Below, piece by piece: positions 26,622 through 34,622 of a stretch of DNA of 64,000 bases (its first letter is position 1; each line of letters begins with the position of its first letter). A program made the translations under genes and the position numbers. The stretch covers positions 248,001 to 312,000 of the forward strand of contig DASQAF010000049.1 in the NCBI GenBank assembly GCA_035635855.1, read 5' to 3'. The notes below the pieces were generated by a model, which saw only the letters and a list, made by a program, of their open reading frames with translations, did no database searches and was not told the origin of the DNA. This DNA comes from UBA11740 sp035635855 (GTDB taxonomy: Bacteria; Acidobacteriota; Blastocatellia; Pyrinomonadales; Pyrinomonadaceae).

Positions 26622-29600
26622 TCAACGGCAAACCAACGGCGTGGCAGTCACCGTGAACTGCAATGGCCCGAGGCTGACGTTGACAACTTTAATTACGTAC
26701 ATGCCGCTCTGGTTTACCGTCGAGTTGAGCACCGCGACGCCGTTCGAAGCATCTACGGTTTGCACCGCCACTCCCGAAGGATTCACCAGCACAAGCTTAT
26801 ACGGAACATTCAGGCTCGATTCGGCGACGACGGATATTTCCTGCGCGCCCGCAGGCACCGTGAAGCCGCTGCTCGAGGTTTGCCCAGCCGAGACACCGCC
26901 TGACTGGTTCGTCGTAGTTCCTGGCCCGGTAGTGGGTTGCGTGGCGGTCACCGAGTTCTGCAAACAGAAACTGTCAATGTAGACGACACCCGTTAGGTTC
27001 TTAACCTCGAGCTTGTGCGCGCCCGGTGACAGGCCACCGAATTGCACGTTGTAGTCAGGTTTGAACTCCGGCGCCTGAGTCGAGCCCGAGCTGCCGGCGT
27101 AATTGATTGTTTGCTTGAACACACCATCAAGATAAACATCGGCGCTACCGCCTTTCGTACTCTTGGCGAACGAATACGTGATCGAGCCCGTGTTGCCCGA
27201 CGGAACGCTAAAGTCCAGATTCGCGAAATGCGATGGACTATTGCCCTGGTGATAACGGAAGTGACCGCCGCTCGCGCTCGCATAGTTGATCAAATGCCAA
27301 CCATTCGAGTAAGCGATGTTGGCGCCGTCATCTTCGATACACGACGGCGGCTGCGGTGTTGGTGTAGGCGAAGGTGTGGGACTGGCATCTTCGACTTCAA
27401 CGTGGAACTGCGCCGTGTTCGAGCTGACTTTGCCACGCGAATCGGTAACGACGAGCCGGACGATGTATTCGCCCTTATCAATAAACGTGTGGCTAATCGT
27501 CGGCGCGCTCTGAGTAACATCGTCGCCGCCATCTCCGAAGTTGAAGGTGTAGCTCGCGATGCTGTCAATCGAGTCAGCGTCGTACGATCCGGTGCCACTG
27601 AAATTCACCGTCAATGGCTTCACACCATGGTCTGTGTCGGCGGTGATTACCGCAACCGGCGCAGTATTCGGCAAACACAACGTGGCGCTCCGAAGTGTAT
27701 AGCTGCCTGGACCCGTACTGTCGGGGATCGTCTCGTTGGTACCTCCCGTGCCGGGTAAAGCCGAAGGCACGGTCGCTCGGACGCTGCCGAGCATGTTGTT
27801 GATGAGATCCCCAGGACCGGGATTATTTATGAGCGATTTGGAAATAATCAGCGTGATCGTGCCGTTTGCCTCGACCTTACTCGCGCCGTCCAGTGACCCT
27901 TTAGTCGTGAACACGCGCGATGCGCCTTGCGGAACGCTGGTGACGCCCCAGGTGAAGGCCGGCGCAGCGCCATCACTTGTCACCATTGAAACGAAGTAGT
28001 CTTCCGACGCGCCTCCGGTAACGTCGGTTGGCGGAGTTTGCTGAATTCCGCCTTTGCTTACTCCGAAACGCACCGCCCAGCGCCAGCCCGGTGGAATCGT
28101 TTTCAGATCCGCCACCTTCATCGTGAAGACCAATTTGCCCGAAAGATTCTCCGGCTCAGCCATCGAGACGGACGTGATGTCGTGGGACGGTTGGGTGTCG
28201 CTCGCGTCTCCTGCCGGATCGAAGATCGCTGTCACACCAGGCGCCTGGCAAGCGCCGGTTGCCTCTCTGCGAGGTTCGACAACAAGACCGACGGAATTGC
28301 TGGATGCACCTTCCCCGACCCCATTCACCGCTGTGATGCGGTAGGTGTAAGTGTTTACCAGCGAATCGACAGTACGATCGTTGTAGCTCGTGGCTTTTCC
28401 ACTCGCCTGTCCAATGAGTTTCTCCGCACCGGAACTACCGCGGCGATAAATGTCATAAGCAGCGATGGCGGAGCCACCGTTATCAGGAGGATTCCAGGTC
28501 AGGTACGAAGCCATGTCGTCGCGGAAGCCTGTGAGATAAGGACTCTTCGGCACCACGGGCTCAGGCATATCGTATTGAGCAAACAACCCTTTGCCGCCCG
28601 ACTGACGAGCAATTGATGCTTTCGCCGTGTAGGAGTTTGGCCCTCCGGTCTCGCATCCATCAATGCAACCATCGGCAAATGCGAACAGAACGCGGCCTTT
28701 TTCATCCACCGTTGCGTCGTTGAAGTCCAGCAGGTTGCGACAAGGATTGTTGCCGCCTTCGTTCCAGATGCACGCTTCTCGCTGAACGGGTCCTTTCGGT
28801 GTCGCATTCACAGTCGTCCAGGTGTGGCCGCCGTCATAGGTGTGCGCGACAAAGCCATACCATGTGCCTTTGAAATCTGCTGCCTCATGGTTGCCGCTCG
28901 TCGTCGTGCCGATGAAAGCGACAGCTGCGCGATTAGCATCGCCGGCGACTGCGGACGCGAACACCGCGTTCTTGACTCCCACACTAGTGCCTACATCGAC
29001 CGGTGCGTCCCATGTGATGCCGCGGTCTCTACTCACCGCAACGTAGACATGATTGTCTCCAGCTTCCGACGCGGGTATTGTGCCCGGCTGTTTTCCGGTG
29101 TAGGCAAAATAGATCGTATTCGAGGTACCACCTGGCTCAGGCGGATCCTTGCTGGCAGCGACTGATGGATCCAGGATTCCAGCGACCGGGGGCAGACTGC
29201 CAGTCACTTGACGAATAGTCCAAGTCGTTCCGGCGTCAGTGGACACAATAACTCCCTGCTTGCCACCGCAACTGTAATTAGGTACGTACACCGTGCCATC
29301 AGGCGCGACTTTCACATGCCCGTGAATGCCGCCGCAGGCTGTCATCCCGTTGACCGATACCGCGGTGTATAGCGGCACCGCCTTGCCGAAGTTCAATCCG
29401 CCATCGTCGCTGCGTGAGCAATACGCCGTTAGCCCTGCCTGAGCGCAGTAGTAAACAGCGCTGCCTTTGTTAACTGGATTCGCAAGCGCGGACAGCAGGG
29501 ATGGATATGGACCGCCGCCAACAGTTTGGTGGTCGTAACTACCATCCGGTGGGTTGAGTTGAGCCGGTATCCAACTGGCCCCGTCGTCATCGCTGTACGC

Positions 29601-30539
29601 CATCAGACTGTTCAAGCCAATCAACGTAAGCCCATTGCCGGTCGCCGAGTAAACCTGGGTTACGTCGTTAAGTTGCGAAACGAAGGTGCGGCCAGTGCCT
29701 TGATCGGTAAACAGAATCGGATCGAGAGACCTCGTCCTGGTGGTTAGGAAAGAAACATCTTTCCAATCAGCGGGGCCCGCTTCAGGAATAGATCCCAGCG
29801 GCATAATATTTTCCGGGAACGTAACTTGAAGCGTCTGCAAGCCGGCGATGTACATCGCGCGCTTGGTGTCCGGGTGGTAACCAATGGTCGGCTCGCCAGC
29901 GCCTTCTCCCAAGGACGTGCCGGCTGCGTAGTTGTAATAGCGCGGCACGTAGGGAATTACAGGCGTTGGCGCCGGCGTTGGCGTCGGCGATGGCGGCGGC
30001 GGCGAAGCGTTCGACAGCGTCTCGATGGTCAGTGTCCCCGAGTAAGGTTGAGGATCCGGCCCGCTTACAAATCCGCAAGCGACGATCTTGTACGCACCCC
30101 CTGCCAGGTTATTGCCGATGACAGTCTCGCTGGGCGTGCCACCATCGCTGGATGCGAGCGTGCTCCCGTCAGGCTTAAGGACCGTCAGGATTTCATCGTT
30201 GCCTGCATCCGGCCAGGTAATCTTGAAAGTGAATTTCGCGTTAAGCGAGTTGTATATGCCGGTTGGAACGCTTACCGTCGAAACGTGCTGGTCAACAGCA
30301 GGAGTATCGGCAAGCTTGGAGCAATCGCTCGACCCATTTACAAGCGGCGGGATTGACCCGCTCCAGTTGATTACCACCTTCTGGCCGGTGCTCGAGGGCA
30401 CAGCGATGTTGCTCGTAGGCGGGTTGGATGCGATCGTCGTTGTGATTGCAGTAACTATTAGGCAGGCGACTGTGACCAGAATGATCTTCATTCGGAAACT
30501 CAGCGACCTAATGCACGGCTTTAGCGAGTGTTGAGACAT
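26622..30539 (-). CDS. Secreted mosaic BNR protein 1 (PPC-BNR-FN3-DPAGD-PKD-Gal-binding-tail II)
   Basis: The product has 1305 residues from the ATG at 30539, preceded by GAGGAG; a longer frame upstream lacks such a site. Rough layout: signal (17-39), PPC-like sandwich (45-175), Pro/Thr linker, type-A BNR module (200-657) with GEPTIG, DPILFTDQGTGRTF, DHQTVGGGP, CGGIHGHVKVAPDGTVY and CRNLLDF signatures, FN3 (665-757), a module opening FDPAGDAS (763-955), PKD with YTFNFGDGGDD (960-1050), galactose-binding-like module with SNGWHLI and GLSPGAHKLEV (1067-1197), and tail II (1217-1305). BNR propellers occur in sialidases and glycan binders. No catalytic set can be assigned here, so adhesion or glycan degradation are both open. 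Asp-boxes are visible (STDAGTTW, TYDGGHTW). Confidence 0.88.
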   Translation of the reverse strand: MSQHSLKPCIRSLSFRMKIILVTVACLIVTAITTTIASNPPTSNIAVPSSTGQKVVINWSGSIPPLVNGSSDCSKLADTPAVDQHVSTVSVPTGIYNSLNAKFTFKITWPDAGNDEILTVLKPDGSTLASSDGGTPSETVIGNNLAGGAYKIVACGFVSGPDPQPYSGTLTIETLSNASPPPPSPTPTPAPTPVIPYVPRYYNYAAGTSLGEGAGEPTIGYHPDTKRAMYIAGLQTLQVTFPENIMPLGSIPEAGPADWKDVSFLTTRTRSLDPILFTDQGTGRTFVSQLNDVTQVYSATGNGLTLIGLNSLMAYSDDDGASWIPAQLNPPDGSYDHQTVGGGPYPSLLSALANPVNKGSAVYYCAQAGLTAYCSRSDDGGLNFGKAVPLYTAVSVNGMTACGGIHGHVKVAPDGTVYVPNYSCGGKQGVIVSTDAGTTWTIRQVTGSLPPVAGILDPSVAASKDPPEPGGTSNTIYFAYTGKQPGTIPASEAGDNHVYVAVSRDRGITWDAPVDVGTSVGVKNAVFASAVAGDANRAAVAFIGTTTSGNHEAADFKGTWYGFVAHTYDGGHTWTTVNATPKGPVQREACIWNEGGNNPCRNLLDFNDATVDEKGRVLFAFADGCIDGCETGGPNSYTAKASIARQSGGKGLFAQYDMPEPVVPKSPYLTGFRDDMASYLTWNPPDNGGSAIAAYDIYRRGSSGAEKLIGQASGKATSYNDRTVDSLVNTYTYRITAVNGVGEGASSNSVGLVVEPRREATGACQAPGVTAIFDPAGDASDTQPSHDITSVSMAEPENLSGKLVFTMKVADLKTIPPGWRWAVRFGVSKGGIQQTPPTDVTGGASEDYFVSMVTSDGAAPAFTWGVTSVPQGASRVFTTKGSLDGASKVEANGTITLIISKSLINNPGPGDLINNMLGSVRATVPSALPGTGGTNETIPDSTGPGSYTLRSATLCLPNTAPVAVITADTDHGVKPLTVNFSGTGSYDADSIDSIASYTFNFGDGGDDVTQSAPTISHTFIDKGEYIVRLVVTDSRGKVSSNTAQFHVEVEDASPTPSPTPTPQPPSCIEDDGANIAYSNGWHLINYASASGGHFRYHQGNSPSHFANLDFSVPSGNTGSITYSFAKSTKGGSADVYLDGVFKQTINYAGSSGSTQAPEFKPDYNVQFGGLSPGAHKLEVKNLTGVVYIDSFCLQNSVTATQPTTGPGTTTNQSGGVSAGQTSSSGFTVPAGAQEISVVAESSLNVPYKLVLVNPSGVAVQTVDASNGVAVLNSTVNQSGMYVIKVVNVSLGPLQFTVTATPLVCR

Positions 30540-30703
30540 GAGATGTCTCCTCTGAAGTCCAGAGCCGCAGCCAAAAAGAGCAAGGATTGTTGTTGTGAGA
30601 TTTCGTAGGCTTAATTTGGTGCGCAGATTTCGCATTCCGGTCCTCCTCATCGTCCAAGGCCAACTTTTCGGTTTTCAACGGGTGACACGTTACTGACGCA
30701 GGG

Positions 30704-30736
30704 TTGAGGAATCCTTGAGGAATTCTTGAATGGACT
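30704..30736 (-). promoter_or_regulatory. Tandem 11-bp direct repeats upstream of BNR gene 1
   Basis: Three units start at 30704, 30715 and 30726: TTGAGGAATCC, TTGAGGAATTC and TTGAATGGACT (plus-strand reading). One unit per helical turn is how OmpR/PhoB-type regulators bind. The same array occurs at 49248 and 56831 before related genes. Confidence 0.7.
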
Positions 30737-30776
30737 TAGAGGGAATTTTCTCCGGGTTGTCGGACAATACTGACGA
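30732..30776. repeat. Direct repeat, left copy flanking the mtn cassette
   Basis: GGACTT, a G-rich step, AATTTTCTCCGGGTT and then TCGGACAATACTGACGA match the right copy at 34307-34350 with a few substitutions and small gaps (about 29 of 33 over the second half). It belongs to the upstream region of BNR gene 1. Confidence 0.75.
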
Positions 30777-31027
30777 ATCAAGCACTCTACGACCGCTAAG
30801 TAATTGAGAGGTTTAGAAAAATTGCAGCGCCACAGCCGGATCAATCTTAATTAGCGGGAACTTCAAGCCGCTGGAACGACGCGGCTTGGGAATTTACCTT
30901 TAAAATGCAATACAAATGTCGCTAACTGAAGTGGCCCCGTCGGCGCTTTATCACGCGAGGAATTATTGAATGAAGAGTGGGTTATGATGCTGCGGTTTCG
31001 ACGCGCACAGTTCGTGGGAAAAGATCA

Positions 31028-32035
31028 ATGACCTTATTAGCTGGTTTTCAGCATCAGGACGTGCCACTCCTTTTGGGCGATTTCATGATTTTAGCCGGCC
31101 CTCAAGCATACACGCGAAAAAAAGTTCACCTTATTAGTTCCAATTTGGCGGTTGGCTGGACCGGCCATGTATTCCTCGCCAAGCCAATATTGCGCGATTT
31201 GTATAGAATGTTTAATGGCACCCGCGTCTCTCAACAGGAATTAGAAAACTTTCTTACCGGTTATCCGATACCAAACCCTAGCTCTATGTTAGTTCATCTA
31301 GTCGGTTGGATTGCCGATGATGAGCCTCGGTGCTTCCTCTGGAATAGTTCATTTCCTTCACAGTTATTCTACGAGCCTTACCATGTCGATGGTTCGGGAA
31401 GCAATGCATTTGAGAATGTGCTCAAATCAGAAGAGCATTTTGCAATTCAGGGTCCACCTCCGTCGAACATAGACGAAGCGATCTATTTTGCTCTCTTCAA
31501 AGCAACGGCTCTTATGAGCGATGAAGTCCTATCCAAAGCCAATCGAAAAATCGGATTTGGTTATGGTTATGAACTCCTGTACTTGGACGGTAATGAGTTC
31601 AAGTTCGTCGATGATGTTCTTTACTCGACCTGGGAATTTTATTATGACTTGAATTCGAAGGGAGGTAATGTTCGCTTTTATCCGACCGTTTATAAGTACC
31701 GTAGTTTCGATTATTATTCCGTCATCCAAACCTACAGTTTTCGTAGCAAAACGACTGAATTTAATATCGTAACTCCGGTTTTTGATGACATGCCGAATGT
31801 TTTTTCCAAAATACCGGGCGTTGATGTCGCGAAAGGAGTGGGGTTCCCGCTCACCTCTAGATGGTATTGCTTATATTTCCGCTTTCAGGCTTCAGACAAC
31901 ACACGTGCAACAGGTTCACTAGTGTTCCCCGTTGCCCAGCCTAACTCCCCCTTTCATATTGACAAAGTCGACGGGAAAGAAAGCTTATATTTCAAGTTCG
32001 ATTTTCTCCAGACACTTTATAGATTATTTAAGTAG
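31028..32035 (+). CDS. Ntn-hydrolase-like protein with HslV/proteasome-type N-terminus (predicted)
   Basis: The product has 335 residues from the ATG at 31028, which places Thr directly after Met. I do not know a named family. The start MTLLAGFQ, then LLLGDF and RKKVHLISSNLAVGWTGHV, aligns with the HslV/proteasome-beta pattern. If Thr2 is the mature Thr1, the Asp of GD is residue 17 exactly as in HslV, and the KK pair falls two residues before the position of Lys33. The following hydrophobic-Gly strand matches the next core strand. The C-terminal half (about 190-335, rich in Phe and Tyr) has no recognised relative. The gene is AT-rich compared with its neighbours, so acquisition by transfer is likely. 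A weak GGGAAAAG precedes the start. Possible activities are peptide hydrolysis or amidohydrolysis, or none. Confidence 0.6.
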   Translation: MTLLAGFQHQDVPLLLGDFMILAGPQAYTRKKVHLISSNLAVGWTGHVFLAKPILRDLYRMFNGTRVSQQELENFLTGYPIPNPSSMLVHLVGWIADDEPRCFLWNSSFPSQLFYEPYHVDGSGSNAFENVLKSEEHFAIQGPPPSNIDEAIYFALFKATALMSDEVLSKANRKIGFGYGYELLYLDGNEFKFVDDVLYSTWEFYYDLNSKGGNVRFYPTVYKYRSFDYYSVIQTYSFRSKTTEFNIVTPVFDDMPNVFSKIPGVDVAKGVGFPLTSRWYCLYFRFQASDNTRATGSLVFPVAQPNSPFHIDKVDGKESLYFKFDFLQTLYRLFK

Positions 32036-32144
32036 AGAGCTGCCGCTTTTCATTTGAGATATCCTACGGCAACAGACGCTTCTCGATTCGTCGCAGAGGT
32101 TACAACTTGCGCGGGATGAAGGTTTAGTAGCATCTTCTTTTTGA

Positions 32145-32786
32145 ATGTCTGACATGTCTGACAGTTTCTCGCAAATTGCTTCAAGCCTGGCCTCAATCGC
32201 CAGGGGTTTTTACATTCGCGGCTGGTTAGTAGGTACGAGCGGGAACCTGAGTGCCGTTGTGGATCGTGAACCGCTACGTCTTGCCATGAGTCCAAGCGGC
32301 GTAGACAAAGGCGAGCTGGTCGCTGAGCAGATTCTAATGATTGATGAGGACGCTCGAGTGATCAGTGACCACCGCACCAAACCATCAGACGAAAGCCCTC
32401 TGCACCTCCGGATAGTAAAAGAACTCGGCGCAGGCGCAGTCGTTCACACTCATTCAATATGGAACACCATCCTTTCTAATCTTTATGCCGCAGAGGGCGG
32501 CATCGCGATTGAAGGCTACGAGATGCTAAAGGGACTCCAGGGTGTTAGCACGCACAAACACCGCGAGTGGTTGCCGATTATCGAGAACTCCCAGGACATG
32601 TTGGCGCTCGCCGACAGCATCGGTGATACTCTCGGGAAGCACAAGGACGCGCACGGTTTCCTACTGCGGCGTCATGGCCTCTATTCCTGGGGGAATGATC
32701 TGCCGCAAGCAAAACGGCACGTCGAAATTCTTGAGTTCCTGCTTGAGGCGGTGGGTCGCACACTTTTGATCAAAGGCATGGAATAA
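32145..32786 (+). CDS. mtnB: Methylthioribulose-1-phosphate dehydratase
   Basis: The product has 213 residues of the class II aldolase fold, cytoplasmic. It dehydrates 5-methylthioribulose-1-phosphate to the diketo sugar phosphate in methionine salvage. Visible motifs are GTSGNLSAV, SPSGVDKGEL, the zinc ligands H101 and H103 in VVHTHS, and HGLYSWG near the end. The first nine bases ATGTCTGAC are duplicated, giving an MSDMSD start; either ATG could be used and no ribosome site is obvious. It is followed by mtnD after 17 bases and then mtnC. Confidence 0.95.
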   Translation: MSDMSDSFSQIASSLASIARGFYIRGWLVGTSGNLSAVVDREPLRLAMSPSGVDKGELVAEQILMIDEDARVISDHRTKPSDESPLHLRIVKELGAGAVVHTHSIWNTILSNLYAAEGGIAIEGYEMLKGLQGVSTHKHREWLPIIENSQDMLALADSIGDTLGKHKDAHGFLLRRHGLYSWGNDLPQAKRHVEILEFLLEAVGRTLLIKGME

Positions 32787-32803
32787 TAGTTGGAGAGTTG
32801 ACG

Positions 32804-33373
32804 ATGGCCCTGGTAACGATCCTCGATGAAGAGAAGACGATAACTGAGCGAACAGCGATCGCCTCATATCTGAATAGGTGTGGCATAGATTACGAGCAGT
32901 GGACACCAGCTCATCCAGTCGCCGTCGATGCATCCGCGGAACAAATCCTCAAGGCGTATTCCGGGGAGATCGACAAGTTAAAAGCTCGCGGCGGCTATAT
33001 CACCGCTGACGTAATTGATGTTAGTCCTGACACGCCCGGGCTGGATGAAATGCTGGCGAAGTTTAATCGTGAGCACTGGCATGACGAAGACGAGGTGCGA
33101 TTCATTATCGCGGGTCACGGAGTGTTCCATATTCACCCCAGGACGGGTGGGGTAATCAGCGTAGAGGTCGAGACGGGAGATCTTATTCGCGTTCCGCGCG
33201 GTACCTGGCACTGGTTCAATCTTTGCGCCGATCGGCGGATTCGAGCCATCCGTTTGTTCCAGGACAAGGCTGGTTGGACGCCGCAATACACCGAAAGTGG
33301 CGTTGATGAAAATTTTCTACCGGTCTGCTTCGGTCTTTCCCATCTTTCGCTCAATGCCCATAGCAACCTGTAA
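32804..33373 (+). CDS. mtnD: Acireductone dioxygenase
   Basis: The product has 189 residues, a cupin. It oxidises acireductone to the 2-keto acid of methionine plus formate when iron-bound, or makes CO in an off-pathway reaction with nickel. The metal ligands are visible: H91, H93 and E97 in HWHDEDEVRF and H136 in TWHWFN. The ATG at 32804 was chosen over an in-frame TTG six bases upstream because GGAG precedes it at good distance. It lies between mtnB and mtnC with short gaps, so one operon is expected. Confidence 0.95.
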   Translation: MALVTILDEEKTITERTAIASYLNRCGIDYEQWTPAHPVAVDASAEQILKAYSGEIDKLKARGGYITADVIDVSPDTPGLDEMLAKFNREHWHDEDEVRFIIAGHGVFHIHPRTGGVISVEVETGDLIRVPRGTWHWFNLCADRRIRAIRLFQDKAGWTPQYTESGVDENFLPVCFGLSHLSLNAHSNL

Positions 33374-33401
33374 TTCGTGAGCATCGCTTAAAAATGCGGT
33401 C

Positions 33402-34160
33402 ATGACTTCAAGTCTCTTAACGACGGATATTCGCGCAATCTTGCTCGATATCGAAGGCACCACTACACCCATTGCGTTTGTTCACGAAGTCCTGTTTGCT
33501 TATGCGCGATCACACGTAACGAAATATCTGCTGGAACATTCAAGTTCAGCGGAGGTAGTTGCCGACCTCGCGAGACTGCGCGACGAGCACGCCGTCGATA
33601 TGAAGCAGAACTTGCAACCACCAGCGCTCGTCGCCGGGCCGCGCGATGCTGAGATCGATTCTATCGTCGTCTATATTAATTGGCTGATGGATCGCGATCG
33701 CAAGTCGACGGGCTTGAAATCCTTGCAAGGCAAGATTTGGAAACAGGGTTATGTTGACGGAACTCTGAAGTCACAGATCTTTGCGGATGTTGCGCCGGCT
33801 CTTGAGCGTTGGCGCCGCGCAGGTTTGAAAATCAGCATCTTCTCATCCGGCAGCGCGCTAGCTCAGAAGCTTCTCTTTGCGCACACCGAAGCAGGCGATC
33901 TCACCGGATTTATTAGCAACTATTTCGACACCACAGTTGGATCGAAGACTGATGTTCAGAGCTATCGCCAGATCGCAGCGGCTTTGGATCTGGCAGCAAG
34001 TGAGGTGCTTTTCATTTCAGACGTAGTCGCCGAACTTGCCGCGGCAACCGGCGCCCACATGCAGACACGTCTGTGCGTAAGGCCCGGCAACCACCCCCAA
34101 AGTCTCCCAGCGCGCTATCAGATCATTCAGAGCTTTGACGAGGTGTCAGTAGAGCATTGA
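33402..34160 (+). CDS. mtnC: Enolase-phosphatase E1
   Basis: The product has 252 residues of the HAD superfamily. It enolises and dephosphorylates the diketo sugar phosphate made by MtnB, giving acireductone for MtnD. The nucleophile is D16 in LLDIEGTTTP, motif II is FSSGS, and the GSKTDVQSYRQIA and FISDVVAEL segments supply motifs III and IV. Genes for the early steps (mtnN or mtnP, mtnK, mtnA) and the final aminotransferase are not in the window, so this cluster completes only the middle of the pathway. No SAM riboswitch is visible upstream of the cluster. Confidence 0.95.
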   Translation: MTSSLLTTDIRAILLDIEGTTTPIAFVHEVLFAYARSHVTKYLLEHSSSAEVVADLARLRDEHAVDMKQNLQPPALVAGPRDAEIDSIVVYINWLMDRDRKSTGLKSLQGKIWKQGYVDGTLKSQIFADVAPALERWRRAGLKISIFSSGSALAQKLLFAHTEAGDLTGFISNYFDTTVGSKTDVQSYRQIAAALDLAASEVLFISDVVAELAAATGAHMQTRLCVRPGNHPQSLPARYQIIQSFDEVSVEH

Positions 34161-34306
34161 CTGAAACGGCGCTTCTGAAATCATCGCGTTGCGAGCATCT
34201 AGAGAGACCAAACCAGGAGTAGGGTGATGAACGCCACCTCTGTTCATAATTTTCGCGGAATTTGCTTTTATGGAATACGACATCAACATGTGTGCAGGGG
34301 AAGCGC

Positions 34307-34350
34307 GGACTTGGGGAATTTTTCTCTGGGTTATCGGACAAGACTAACGA
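34307..34350. repeat. Direct repeat, right copy flanking the mtn cassette
   Basis: GGACTT, GGGG, AATTTTTCTCTGGGTT and then TCGGACAAGACTAACGA match the copy at 30732-30776. This copy stops just where the 11-bp regulatory repeats begin in the left copy, so it is a promoter fragment without its gene. Confidence 0.75.
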
Positions 34351-34371
34351 GCGGGAGCTCCAGAAAAAATC

Positions 34372-34402
34372 GCCTCTCCGAGTCTCACATCCTCGGAGAG
34401 GC
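34372..34402 (-). terminator. Intrinsic terminator after the tail-I operon
   Basis: GCCTCTCCGAG (34372-34382) and CTCGGAGAGGC (34392-34402) form a perfect 11-bp stem with a 9-base loop. On the minus strand it is followed by GATTTTTTC. It shares stem and flank with the terminator at 26517-26552. Confidence 0.85.
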
Positions 34403-34464
34403 TTTCAAGTGGGGCGAGAGAGACGCTTCGAAACGCAGCGACTCCTCGCTTCCTAATTCAGCAG

Positions 34465-34606
34465 TTACACCGTCACCGATTTAGTCAGCGGATTGTCAGT
34501 GAATTGCAGAAGTTGAACTGTCGTCACACCCAGGGATGGTCGGCAGTGATCCACTCTTGTTACTGCTGCCACTCGGAGCCATCCCCGCCGGGAAATTGAA
34601 TTTCAT
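34465..34606 (-). pseudogene. Frameshifted relic of a tail-I gene 3' end
   Basis: On the minus strand one frame reads FNFPAGMAPSGSSNKSGS, like the Ser/Gly linker of tail I. A second frame then reads VTTVQLLQFTDNPLTKSVTV and ends in TAA at 34465. The end of the subtilase reads AVMRFTANPLTKTVTAQL, so the second part is a clear tail-I ending. A ribosome-site-like GGGAGGA precedes an ATG at 34606, but the frame from it closes after 36 codons. I read this as the stump of a lost gene that once followed the giant BNR gene. The remaining parts of 34161-34622 hold the direct repeat and the terminator. Confidence 0.7.
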
Positions 34607-34622
34607 CTAGTCCTCCCGATTT

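Larger units (their letters stand above)
30540..31027. other. Intergenic region between mosaic BNR gene 1 and the Ntn-like gene
   Basis: No gene is supported. It contains, in order, the ribosome site of the BNR gene, the block TGTCACCCGTTG (minus strand, 30687-30676) shared with the region upstream of 53220-56756, the 11-bp direct repeats, a direct-repeat copy (30732-30776), and, inside the presumed cassette, an 8-bp hairpin CAAGCCGC/GCGGCTTG (30864-30888) followed by a -10-like TAAAAT (30901-30906). Confidence 0.6.
30777..34306 (+). other. Putative inserted cassette (Ntn-like gene plus mtnBDC)
   Basis: This plus-strand block interrupts a long minus-strand series and is bounded by two direct repeats of about 44 bases. 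The flanking order on both sides fits a single insertion into the upstream region of BNR gene 1. The first gene is visibly AT-richer than its surroundings. No integrase, transposase or terminal inverted repeat is seen, so the mechanism is unknown. Vertical retention with rearrangement of the neighbours is the alternative. Confidence 0.5.

Noticed and set aside
27042..27758. Long plus-strand open frame opposite BNR gene 1 (and many like it across 26-64 kb)
   Set aside because: Rich in Arg with no domain, signal or ribosome site; it is the shadow of a GC-rich coding strand whose product has clear domains.
30777..32144. SAM-responsive riboswitch upstream of the mtn genes
   Set aside because: Only simple hairpins are seen; I cannot find the conserved core of a SAM riboswitch.
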